A model generated the notes under the pieces. The model ran no database searches, was not told where the DNA came from, and worked only from the letters and a program-made list of their open reading frames with translations. Below, one piece after another: positions 32,908 to 41,163 of a stretch of 43,379 nucleotides of DNA. The translations under genes were made by a program, and so were the position numbers. Positions within the stretch are counted from its first letter, which is position 1, and the number at the start of each line of letters is the position of its first letter. Where the stretch lies: assembly GCA_023446735.1 (NCBI GenBank), contig JAEXPQ010000134.1, positions 1 through 43,379 of the forward strand. Reading direction: 5' to 3'. The stretch is from Verrucomicrobiota bacterium. GTDB taxonomy: Bacteria > Verrucomicrobiota > Verrucomicrobiia > Opitutales > Opitutaceae.

Positions 32908-35334
32908 ATGTCCGACCTCCGCTACGCCCTCCGCCAGTTCGCCAAGACCCCCGGCTTCTCCGCTGTCGTGGTCGTGTCGCTGGCGCTCGGCATCGCCGCA
33001 AACACCACCGTGCTCTGCTGGCTGCAAACCCTGGTCCGGAACCCCCTCCCGGGCGTCGCGGAGCCCGGCCGCCTCGTCGCGATCGTTTCGAACACCGGCG
33101 GCGGCAACGCCTCCCTGCCCGACCTCCGGGACTTCGCCACGCTCGACCGCATCTTCGCCGGCACACTCGCGTCGATGTCGAACGACGCCTCCCTCACCGT
33201 CGCCGGCCACACGAGCTGGATCGAAACGCAGGTCGTCTCCGCCAACTTCTTCGACCTGCTCGGCGTGAAGCCGATCGCCGGACGCACGTTCCTTCCCGAC
33301 GAGGACCGCCTGCCCGGCGGCAACCCCGTGCTCGTGATCAGCGAGCGTCTCTGGCGCAGCCGCTTCGCCGCCGATCCCGCGATCGTGGGCCGCACTGTCG
33401 ACCTCAACCGACACGCGTTCACGATCGTCGGCGTCGTGCCCGCGGCGTTCCTCGGCTCGCTCAGCCCCCCGCGCTGCGAAGCGTGGGCGCCGGCCTCGAT
33501 GATCGCCGAGGTGCGCAACCAGAGCCGCAATTTCCTCACGCGCCGCAACAACCGCGGCTGGCACAACCTCGCCCGGCTCCAGCCCGGCGTCTCCCTCGCG
33601 CAGGCCCGGGCCGCCGTCGCCACCGCCGACGCCCGCTTCGCCACCGAGTATCCGGACACCAATCGCGACGCCCGCCACCGCGTCGTGCCGCTCCACCGCG
33701 TTCCGTGGGGCGCGCAGACGGTGATGGGACCCGCCCTCGGCCTGCTGCTCGCCGTCTGCCTCGGCGTCCAGCTCATCGTCACGGCCAACGTCGCCAACCT
33801 GATGCTCGCCCGCGCCGCCGGCCGCACCAAGGAGATCGCCGTGCGCCTCGCCGCCGGCGCCACCCGCGCGCGCCTGATCCGCCAGCTGCTCACCGAGAGC
33901 CTGCTCTATGCCCTCGCCGGCGGTGCCCTGGGCGTGCTCCTTGCCTGGCAACTCGTCGACTCGCTCATCCTCTTCCTCCCCGCCGAGATCGCCCGCCGCG
34001 CGCAGATCGAGTTCCCGTTCGATGCCTGGTCGCTCGGCATCACGCTCCTGCTCACCCTCGCCTCCGGCCTGCTCTTCGGCCTCGCCCCGGCGTTCAAGGC
34101 CACGCGGCCCGACCTCGTCGCCGCGCTCAAGGAGGCCGGCCGCTCCGCCGGCGGCGGCGCCGCGCACAACCGCCTCCGCGGCGCACTCGTCGTCGCCGAG
34201 ATCGCGCTCGCGCTCGTGCTGCTCGTCGGCGCCGGTCTCTGCGTCAAGGGACTCGCTCGGGCGCGCCAAGCCGATGTCGGGTTCGACCCGGAGCGTGTGC
34301 TCCTCGCCCCGATGCGCGTCGGCATGAACGGCCACGACCACGAGACCGCCAAGGCCTTCTACCGCGAGCTCCGCCAGCGCGTCGCCGACCGCCCCGAGGT
34401 CGAGGAAGCCGCGCTCGCCAGCTGGTTCCCCCTCGGCCTCGCCGGCTGCAAGGGGTGGGGCGTCGCAGTCGAGGGCTACGAGCGGCCCGTCGGCGAGGAC
34501 GAAACCTACGAGTACGCGATCATCTCGCCGCGCTACTTCGCCACGTTGCGCATTCCGCTCGTGGGCGGTCGCGACTTCGCCGACTCCGACGACGCCACCA
34601 GTCCGCTCGTCGCCATCGTCAACGAACATTTCGCCCGCCGGTTCTGGCCGGGGCAAGATCCGTTCGGCCGGCGGTTCCGCGTCGGCGGCCAGTGGCGCAC
34701 CATCGTCGGCGTCGCCCGCGCAGGGAAATACAACCGTGTCGACGAGACCCCGCGCTGTTTCTTCTACCTGCCGTTCCTGCAGGGCGTGCCGGACCTCGAC
34801 CTCGGGCTGTGCGTGCGAACGCGGACCGAGCCCGCCGCGTTCGCCGCGCCCCTGCGCGAGACCGTGCGCCGGCTCGACCCGCGTGTCGAGCTCATGGACA
34901 CCGTGACGCTCGCCGCCTACTCCAGCATGGCGCTGTTCCCGCACCTCATGGCGGCCAACCTGCTGCTCTTCCTCGGCGCCATCGCGCTGTTCCTCGCCGC
35001 GATGGGCGTCTACGCCGTGATGGCCTACAGCGTCAGCCAGCGCACCCAGGAGTTCGGGGTTCGCCTCGCCCTCGGCGCCGCACCGTCGCAACTGCGGCAC
35101 CTCGTGCTCCGCCACGGGCTCCGGCTCGCCGCCGTGGGTCTCACCGCGGGCCTGCTCCTCGCGGCCGCCGGCACCCGTTTCGTGGCCGGTTTCCTCCATG
35201 GCGTGCATCCGTTCGATCCGGCGGTCTTCGCCTCCGTCTCGCTCTTGCTCGCCGCCATCGCCCTGCTCGCGTGCCTGTTGCCCGCCCGCCGCGCCACCCG
35301 CGTCGACCCCATGGTCGCCCTCCGCGCCGATTAG
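32908..35334 (+). CDS. ADOP-family duplicated MacB/FtsX permease, paralogue 4
   Basis: 808 aa. Same domain order as the other copies: TM1 about 16-36, then CWLQTLVRNPLPGVAEP, which matches the NPVPG segment of paralogue 3 and no other copy. Periplasmic domain 1 about 45-240. FtsX block 1 about 270-400 (GVQLIVTANVANLMLARAAGRTKEIAVRLAAGAT). Periplasmic domain 2 about 440-660. FtsX block 2 about 680-805 (GVYAVMAYSVSQRTQEFGVRLALGA). It ends RRATRVDPMVALRAD. Translation initiates directly after the eleven-heptad array. There is no ATPase partner. A long open frame on the opposite strand is only a codon-bias shadow. Confidence 0.93.
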   Translation: MSDLRYALRQFAKTPGFSAVVVVSLALGIAANTTVLCWLQTLVRNPLPGVAEPGRLVAIVSNTGGGNASLPDLRDFATLDRIFAGTLASMSNDASLTVAGHTSWIETQVVSANFFDLLGVKPIAGRTFLPDEDRLPGGNPVLVISERLWRSRFAADPAIVGRTVDLNRHAFTIVGVVPAAFLGSLSPPRCEAWAPASMIAEVRNQSRNFLTRRNNRGWHNLARLQPGVSLAQARAAVATADARFATEYPDTNRDARHRVVPLHRVPWGAQTVMGPALGLLLAVCLGVQLIVTANVANLMLARAAGRTKEIAVRLAAGATRARLIRQLLTESLLYALAGGALGVLLAWQLVDSLILFLPAEIARRAQIEFPFDAWSLGITLLLTLASGLLFGLAPAFKATRPDLVAALKEAGRSAGGGAAHNRLRGALVVAEIALALVLLVGAGLCVKGLARARQADVGFDPERVLLAPMRVGMNGHDHETAKAFYRELRQRVADRPEVEEAALASWFPLGLAGCKGWGVAVEGYERPVGEDETYEYAIISPRYFATLRIPLVGGRDFADSDDATSPLVAIVNEHFARRFWPGQDPFGRRFRVGGQWRTIVGVARAGKYNRVDETPRCFFYLPFLQGVPDLDLGLCVRTRTEPAAFAAPLRETVRRLDPRVELMDTVTLAAYSSMALFPHLMAANLLLFLGAIALFLAAMGVYAVMAYSVSQRTQEFGVRLALGAAPSQLRHLVLRHGLRLAAVGLTAGLLLAAAGTRFVAGFLHGVHPFDPAVFASVSLLLAAIALLACLLPARRATRVDPMVALRAD

Positions 35335-35450
35335 CGGTCTTGCCAAGCCACCGGGCTCCACGGATCAACAACCAGGCTGCCACCCCCGAACACCCCGCCC
35401 TCCTTCGTCTCCTCTCCCTCGCAACCGGTCGCTGATCGCTCCCGCCGCCC

Positions 35451-37949
35451 ATGCCTTCCGACTCACGCCTCGCCCTCCGCGTCCTCCTCAAGGACCGCGC
35501 GTTCACGCTGATCGCCGTCTTCGTCCTCGCGCTCGGCATCTGCGCCGTCACCACGCAGTTCAGCGTCGTCAACGGCGTGCTCCTGCGCGGCTTCTCGTTC
35601 CCCAACGCCGACCGGCTGGTGAGCGTGAACTTCATCGACCCCACGCAGACCACCGCCTTCGGCACCACCGGCCAGATCGCCTCCCTCGACTTCGACGAGC
35701 TGCAGTCCGCGCAGCGGTCGTTCGAGCTGATGGCCAACTACATCAACGGCTCGACCGTCAACGTCACCATCGCCGGCAACCCGCAGCGTTTCACCGGCGC
35801 CTACATCTCCGAGAACTTCCTGCGTATCCTCGGCGTGGCGCCAGCCCTCGGCCGCGACTTCACCGCCGCCGACAACCGCCCCGGCGCCGAGAAGGTCGTG
35901 CTGCTCAGCCACCAACTCTGGCAGCGCGAGTTCGGTGGCGCCGCCGATGTCGTGGGCCGGTCCGTCCGCCTCAACGGCAAGGCCGCCACCGTCGTCGGCG
36001 TGATGCCGCCGGGCTTCAGCTTCCCGACCAACGAGCAGCTCTGGATCCCCCTCTACAACGAATTCCCGCCGCGCGCGCGCAACGACCCGCGCGCCACCGC
36101 GCCGGCGGTCCTCGCCCTGCTCCGGCGCGGCGTCACCCTCGACCAGGCCACCGCCGAGATGACAACCCTCGCCCAGCGCTCCGCGGCCGCCTACCCCGAC
36201 ACCAACAAGGCCTTCAACACCGGCGAGGTGCAGCGCCTGATCGACACCTTCCTCGGCGGTCCGATCAAGGGCCTGCTCTGGACCATGCTCGCCTTCTGCG
36301 TCGGCGTGCTGCTGATCGCCTGCGCCAACGTGATGAACATGCAGTTCGCCCGGGCGACCACCCGGGCGAAGGAGCTCGCCATCCGCTCCTCGCTGGGCGC
36401 CACCCGCTGGCGCCTGGCGCGCCAGATGGTCACCGAGAGCTTCGTCGTCGCCGCCTTCGGCGCCGTGCTCGGCGTCCTCTGGTCGTACTGGGCCGTCGAT
36501 TACCTGGCCGCCGTCATGCGCAACCAGGAGAACCCGCCGCCGGCCTGGATCGTGTTCACGATCGACGGCCCGGTGCTGGCCTGCACGGTCGGCGCCGCGG
36601 TGCTGGCGGGCCTCGTCTCGGGGCTCGTGCCGGCTTGGCTGTCGTCGCGCGCCTGCGCCGCCGACGCGCTCAAGGAGGCGGGCCGCGGCAACACCAGCCG
36701 CGCCGTGAATCTCGTCACCCGCGGCCTGGTCGTGCTGCAGATCGTCGTCTCCTGCGTGCTCCTGATCGGATCCCTGCTGCAGGTGCGCTCGATCGTCGCC
36801 CAGCAGAACATCGACTTCGGCTACGACACCGGCGGCATCATGACCGCCCGCATGGGCCTGATGGACGGCGACTACCCCACCTCGGCAGCGCGGATCCAGT
36901 TTTTCGAACGCCTGCAGCGTTCCCTCCAGAACAATCCCGAGTTCGCCGCCGCCGCGCTCACCAGCCGATTCCGGATGGTGTTCACCGGCAACGGTCCGGT
37001 CGAGATCGAGGGCCGGGATTACAAGGAGAACCGCGACCGCACCAACGCCAGCTTCGAGCAGGTCTCCGAGGGCTACTTCGGCGTCACCGGCCAGCGTCTG
37101 CTCGAGGGCCGTGACTTCCGGAGCGACGACCTCGACGCGAAACTCCCGGTGGCGATCGTCAACGCCGCGTTTGCCCGCAAGCACTTCGGCACCGAGTCCC
37201 CGCTCGGCCGCCGCCTCCGCACCGCCGCGCCCGACGGCACCCAGGCCGGTCCGTGGCGCACCATCGTGGGCGTCGTCTCCACGATTCGCATGCTCGGGCC
37301 GTTCAACCCGCCGAACATCGACGACTCCGGCTTCTACGTGCCGTTCTTCTCGACGCCGTTCGGCCCGTTGCCACCGGCCCCGGTCGCCAGCCAGTTCGCC
37401 ACCGTGCTGGTGAAGCCCCGCGGCGGCCAGCCGGCCGAGGCGCTCGCCAACGCCCTGCGCCGCGAGGTGCAGAAGGTCGACCCGAACCTGCCGCTGTACT
37501 TCGTAGCGACCCCGAAGGCCAACATCGCCGGTTTCGTCGCCCAGAACCGGATCATCGCGACCATGTTCTCGCTCTTCGGAATTGTGGCGGTGGTGCTCTC
37601 GGCCGTCGGCCTCTACGGCGTGATGTCGTTCTCCGTGCAGCAACGCACACAGGAGTTCGGCGTGCGCATGGCGCTCGGCGCCGACCAGCGCCGGATCCTC
37701 CGGATGGTCCTGCGCCAAGGCGCTCTCCAGCTCGCGCTCGGTCTCGGAGCCGGACTCGGGCTCGCGCTGCTCGTGGCACTCCTGGGCCGCGCGGCGATCG
37801 CCAACGTGCTCTTCCAGGTCAGCCCCCTCGATCCCTTCACCTACCTCGTCGTCCCGGCCGTGCTCACGCTCGTGTCCCTCGCGGCGACGCTGGTGCCGGC
37901 GCTGCGCGCCTCCCAGGTCCATCCCAACGAGGCCCTGCGGTGCGACTGA
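35451..37949 (+). CDS. ADOP-family duplicated MacB/FtsX permease, paralogue 5 (divergent)
   Basis: 832 aa, the longest of the array and the most divergent: N-terminus SRLALRVLLKDRAFTLIAVFVLALGI then FSVVNGVLLRGFSFPNADRLV. FtsX block 1 about 280-410 (GVLLIACANVMNMQFARATTRAKELAIRSSLGAT). Periplasmic domain 2 about 455-680, with extra residues around GPLPPAPVASQFATVLVKP. FtsX block 2 about 700-830 (GLYGVMSFSVQQRTQEFGVRMALGAD). It ends ALRASQVHPNEALRCD rather than RRATRVDPMVALRAD. Its upstream spacer (35335-35450) is the only one in the array with neither heptads nor the inverted-repeat element. It is followed by a remnant of a different permease 3' end. Confidence 0.92.
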   Translation: MPSDSRLALRVLLKDRAFTLIAVFVLALGICAVTTQFSVVNGVLLRGFSFPNADRLVSVNFIDPTQTTAFGTTGQIASLDFDELQSAQRSFELMANYINGSTVNVTIAGNPQRFTGAYISENFLRILGVAPALGRDFTAADNRPGAEKVVLLSHQLWQREFGGAADVVGRSVRLNGKAATVVGVMPPGFSFPTNEQLWIPLYNEFPPRARNDPRATAPAVLALLRRGVTLDQATAEMTTLAQRSAAAYPDTNKAFNTGEVQRLIDTFLGGPIKGLLWTMLAFCVGVLLIACANVMNMQFARATTRAKELAIRSSLGATRWRLARQMVTESFVVAAFGAVLGVLWSYWAVDYLAAVMRNQENPPPAWIVFTIDGPVLACTVGAAVLAGLVSGLVPAWLSSRACAADALKEAGRGNTSRAVNLVTRGLVVLQIVVSCVLLIGSLLQVRSIVAQQNIDFGYDTGGIMTARMGLMDGDYPTSAARIQFFERLQRSLQNNPEFAAAALTSRFRMVFTGNGPVEIEGRDYKENRDRTNASFEQVSEGYFGVTGQRLLEGRDFRSDDLDAKLPVAIVNAAFARKHFGTESPLGRRLRTAAPDGTQAGPWRTIVGVVSTIRMLGPFNPPNIDDSGFYVPFFSTPFGPLPPAPVASQFATVLVKPRGGQPAEALANALRREVQKVDPNLPLYFVATPKANIAGFVAQNRIIATMFSLFGIVAVVLSAVGLYGVMSFSVQQRTQEFGVRMALGADQRRILRMVLRQGALQLALGLGAGLGLALLVALLGRAAIANVLFQVSPLDPFTYLVVPAVLTLVSLAATLVPALRASQVHPNEALRCD

Positions 37950-37962
37950 TCCCGCCCGCGGT

Positions 37963-38014
37963 TTCCCCGCCGCGCCACCCGCGTCGACCCGATGATACCC
38001 TCAGCGCGGACTAG
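37963..38014 (+). pseudogene. Vestigial 3' end of another ADOP permease gene
   Basis: After the permease 5 stop, 37963-38014 align with the last about 17 codons plus stop of permeases 2-4 (RRATRVDPM... then TAG GAGGA). CGCCACCCGCGTCGACCC is identical, but a 1-nt deletion near 37997 shifts the frame. The match continues past the stop into the GAGGA and the inverted-repeat element, as after permease 2. Confidence 0.7.
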
Positions 38015-38028
38015 GAGGAGCGGAACCC

Positions 38029-38141
38029 GTTGAAGTTGAAAGTTCAGGTTGAAGCGCAAACCACCGAAGCCGGCCACCTGCTCCGTCCCAACCGCGCTCC
38101 GCCAGCCGCCTTTCACTTCCACCTCAACTTTCAACTTCAAC
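38029..38141. repeat. MITE-like inverted-repeat element, copy 2 (before permease 6)
   Basis: Left arm 38029-38054 and right arm 38116-38141 are inverted copies matching at 24 of 26 positions. The 61-nt interior shares its ends (CGCAAACCACCGAA; CCAGCCGCCTTTC) with copy 1 and is 13 nt longer. Confidence 0.78.
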
Positions 38142-38151
38142 CTCTTCCCCG

Positions 38152-40563
38152 ATGCTCACCGCCCTCCGCTTCGCCCTGCGCCAGTTCGCCAAGGCCCCCG
38201 GCTTCACCACCGTCGCCGTGCTCACGCTCGCGTTGGGCATCGGCGTCAACGCCACGATGCTCGGGGTCGCCGAGTCCCTGCTGTTCCGCCGCGGGCCGTT
38301 CCCCACCCGCGACTCGCTCGTCCAGCTCGTCGGCACGCTCCGCCAGGGTGAATACCGGCAGTTCTCCTACCGCGAGCTCGAGGAGCTCCGTCCGCACACC
38401 GGCGCCTTCGCCTCGCTGCTCGCGCTCGGCGTCGAGAGCGTCGCCCTCGCCGAACCCGACCGTCCCGCCGAGCGCATCACCGGCGCCAACGTCTCCGCCG
38501 GCTTCCGCGACACGCTCGGCGTCGCCCCTCTGCTCGGGCGCACCTTCGCCCCCGAGGAGTTCCAGCCGGGGGCCAACCGCGTCGTGCTGCTCAGCCACGC
38601 CTTCTGGCTCCGGCGGTTCGGCGGCGACCGCGGCGTGCTCGGCCGCCCGCTCCGGCTCGACGGCGCCACGGTCGAAATCATCGGCGTCATGCCTCCATCC
38701 TTCGACTACCGCCCGCTCTGGGGCGAGACCGCGTTCTGGCGCCCGCTCGACTTCACCCCCGAGCAGCGCGAGTGGCGCGACTACCGCGCCTTCAGCCTCA
38801 TCGGCCGGTTGCGCGACACCGTCACGCCGGCGCAGGCGGAGGCCGGCCTCGCGACCGTCGCCGCCGAGCAAGCCCGGATCGTGCCCGAGAGCTACGCCGG
38901 GCTGCGGTACCACGCGCTGCCGCTCGATGCGGCGCTCACCGACCGCCAAAGCCGCCAGATCACGCTCCTGCTCCTCGGGCTCTCGGCCTTCGTGCTCCTG
39001 CTGGCCTGCGCCAACCTCGCCAACATCCAGCTCGCCCGCACCACCGGCCGGCTGCGCGAGTTCGCGATCCGCGCCGCGCTCGGCGCCTCGCGCCGCCGCC
39101 TCCTCGCCAGCCAGTTGTTCGAGTCCGTCCTGCTCGCGCTGGCCGGGGCCGGCCTCGGCCTGGTCCTCGCCGCGGCCCTCGGCCGGATTCTCGGCGCCCA
39201 CCTCGGCCTCGGCGGCGCGGACTCCCTCAGCCTCGGCGCGCCGGTCTTCCTGGCCACGCTCCTCGTCGCGCTTCTCGCCGGCGGCCTCTTCGGCATCGTG
39301 CCCGCGTGGTTCGCCGCCCGGGCCGATGTTTCCTCCGCGCTCAAACAACAGGCGCGCGGCTCCACCGGCGGCCCCGGCCATCACCGCATGCGCCAGACTC
39401 TGATTGTCGCCGAGGTCGCGCTCGCGCTCGTGCTTCTCGCCGGCGCCGCCATGCTCCAGCGCGGTTTCACCCGCCTTGCCGCCCGCCCGGCCGGCTGGGA
39501 CTCCGCCCGCATCCTGGTCGCCGAACTGCCGCTGCCCGAACGCCGCATCGACACCTACGAAAAGCGCATCGAGGTCTTCCGCCGCCTCGAACGCCGCCTC
39601 GCCGAGCTCCCCGGCGTCGAACATGCCGCCATCGCCACCTCGCTGCCGCTCTCCAGCTACAACGGCGAACGGGCCGTCCTCGTCGACGGCCAGACCGGCG
39701 CCGACGCCGCCCGCATGCCCACGGCGTTCCATGTCATGGTGACGTCCGACTACTTCGCCACCCTCGGCATCGAGCTGGTCCGCGGACGCCATTTCGAACC
39801 GGGCCTCCCCGCCGACCGCGCGCCCACGGTCATCATCAACGAGGCGCTCGCGCGCCGGCTCTGGCCGAACGCCGACCCGATCGGTCGCCGCCTCGGCGCG
39901 ATGGACAGCGGCACGGCGTACTGGGCGGAGGTGATCGGCGTGGTGCGCAATGTCGACGCGGCCACAGCCACCCGAGATCCGAATACACCCTACCAGGTTT
40001 ACAAGCCGCTCGAGCAGGAGCCGTGGTCGTGGGTGCGGCTCGCCTTGCGCGGCCGCGCCCCGGCCGGGCTTCCCGCGGCGTTGCGGCGGGCCGTCGCCGA
40101 GGTCGATCCGGATCTCGCGCTCGCTTCGGTCGCCACCGTGCCCGAGATCGCCGCCGTGGAGCACCGCGATCTCCACCTCGCCGGTCGCATCCTCGGGAGC
40201 TTCTCGCTGCTCGGGCTGGTCCTCGCCGCGGTCGGCCTGTACGGGGTGATCTCGCATGTCGTCGCCCAACGCCGCGGAGAGTTCGGCATCCGACTCGCCC
40301 TCGGCGCACAACCCGCCGCCATCGCCCGGCTCGTGCTCGGCCACGGGCTACGATTCACGCTGCTCGGCGTGGCCCTCGGCATCGCGGCGGCCTATGCGCT
40401 CGCGCGGGTGCTGCAGGCGTTGCTGCCCCGCCTCGAACCGGCGGATCCGCTCGTCCTGGTCGGGGTCGCGGCCGCGCTTCTCGTGGTGGCGACGCTCTCC
40501 TGCTGGCTCCCGGCACGGCGTGCCACCCGCACCGATCCCCTGCTCGTGATGCGCGCCGAGTGA
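38152..40563 (+). CDS. ADOP-family duplicated MacB/FtsX permease, paralogue 6
   Basis: 803 aa from ATG 38152. N-terminus LRFALRQFAKAPGFTTVAVLTLALGIGVNATMLGVAESLLFRRGPFP (TM1 about 17-40). Periplasmic domain 1 about 45-245. FtsX block 1 about 275-400 (LLACANLANIQLARTTGRLREFAIRAALGAS). TM about 418-440. Periplasmic domain 2 about 445-660. FtsX block 2 about 680-800 (VGLYGVISHVVAQRRGEFGIRLALGAQ). It ends RRATRTDPLLVMRAE. The start codon is 10 nt after the right arm of the inverted-repeat element, which ends CCTCTTCCCCG; no Shine-Dalgarno. There is no ATPase. Confidence 0.92.
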   Translation: MLTALRFALRQFAKAPGFTTVAVLTLALGIGVNATMLGVAESLLFRRGPFPTRDSLVQLVGTLRQGEYRQFSYRELEELRPHTGAFASLLALGVESVALAEPDRPAERITGANVSAGFRDTLGVAPLLGRTFAPEEFQPGANRVVLLSHAFWLRRFGGDRGVLGRPLRLDGATVEIIGVMPPSFDYRPLWGETAFWRPLDFTPEQREWRDYRAFSLIGRLRDTVTPAQAEAGLATVAAEQARIVPESYAGLRYHALPLDAALTDRQSRQITLLLLGLSAFVLLLACANLANIQLARTTGRLREFAIRAALGASRRRLLASQLFESVLLALAGAGLGLVLAAALGRILGAHLGLGGADSLSLGAPVFLATLLVALLAGGLFGIVPAWFAARADVSSALKQQARGSTGGPGHHRMRQTLIVAEVALALVLLAGAAMLQRGFTRLAARPAGWDSARILVAELPLPERRIDTYEKRIEVFRRLERRLAELPGVEHAAIATSLPLSSYNGERAVLVDGQTGADAARMPTAFHVMVTSDYFATLGIELVRGRHFEPGLPADRAPTVIINEALARRLWPNADPIGRRLGAMDSGTAYWAEVIGVVRNVDAATATRDPNTPYQVYKPLEQEPWSWVRLALRGRAPAGLPAALRRAVAEVDPDLALASVATVPEIAAVEHRDLHLAGRILGSFSLLGLVLAAVGLYGVISHVVAQRRGEFGIRLALGAQPAAIARLVLGHGLRFTLLGVALGIAAAYALARVLQALLPRLEPADPLVLVGVAAALLVVATLSCWLPARRATRTDPLLVMRAE

Positions 40564-40928
40564 CGGGCGCCCGCCGCGGGGCGCTGTCGGCCATCCCGTC
40601 GTTCCCTGTCGGACCCAGCCACGCTTCCTTCCGCTCGTCACCCCGAGACCGAGGAGTTCGTGCGAAAGCGCACGCGGGTCCGGCGAGCGCGACCCTGGCC
40701 GGCCCCCGCGGCCTTCTCGTGACGGTCCGGCCACGGATGCCATCGGTCGGACGGCCATCGCGCCCACAGGCTCCCGCCGCCCCTCGTCCCATTTCCGGGA
40801 AGGCCCCGTAGCGCTTCCGGAAAAGGCCGCGCGCACAGCGCCCGTTCGTTTTCCCTTAGTCACTATCCTTCTGCTGTTTGCGAAACCCGTCGAGGTTGGC
40901 ACCGCCCCTGCAATCAGCGAACGTGTCC
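40564..40928. other. Longest gene-free gap inside the permease array
   Basis: 365 nt after permease 6 with no convincing frame, heptads or inverted-repeat element. It is locally less GC-biased around 40850-40890 (CGTTTTCCCTTAGTCACTA), which may contain a promoter for what follows, but no consensus boxes at proper spacing were found. Confidence 0.35.
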
Positions 40929-41111
40929 ATGCTCCTTCCGTCGCTTCCATTCATCGGCTCAAGCCGCGCCGGAGCCCTCCAACTCCCGGGCCTCATGTCC
41001 AGCACCGGCGGCATCGACTTCACGCCGCCCAACCTCTCCGCCGGCGCCTCGGCGATCGTGATCGCCGCCGCCCTGCTCCTCGTCTGGGCCGCGTTGCGTC
41101 GCACGCCCTGA
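40929..41111 (+). CDS. Possible small single-TM protein
   Basis: 60 aa from ATG 40929 (a longer frame starts at ATG 40878, a shorter one at ATG 40995). The C-terminus is a clear membrane segment (about 39-57, GASAIVIAAALLLVWAAL) capped by RRTP. The N-terminal part is Ser/Gly/Pro-rich. Base composition fits coding DNA. It sits between permeases 6 and 7 on the same strand, so it may be an accessory peptide of the neighbouring transporter. No Shine-Dalgarno. Confidence 0.45.
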   Translation: MLLPSLPFIGSSRAGALQLPGLMSSTGGIDFTPPNLSAGASAIVIAAALLLVWAALRRTP

Positions 41112-41136
41112 TGCGGCCACCACCCCGACGCCGCCA

Positions 41137-41163
41137 ATCGCAACTCGGCAATCCCCCTCGCAC
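41137..41163 (+). repeat. Heptad repeat array ending at the start codon of permease 7
   Basis: ATCGCAA (41137-41143), CTCGGCA (41144-41150), a 6-nt unit and CTCGCAC end directly at ATG 41164. The 7-7-6-7 spacing is the same as before permease 2. Confidence 0.65.

Noticed and set aside
32233..35361. A 1042-codon open frame on the minus strand opposite permeases 3-4, and similar long minus-strand frames opposite the other permeases (for example 35463-37922, 38137-40344)
   Set aside because: The plus-strand frames encode clear permeases with family motifs. The antisense frames are Gly/Ala/Arg/Glu-rich and arise from the strong GC3 codon bias. No motif or start signal supports them.
25087..41163. 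CRISPR array
   Set aside because: Repeat units are 6-7 bp and directly adjacent, without unique spacers of constant length; no cas genes.
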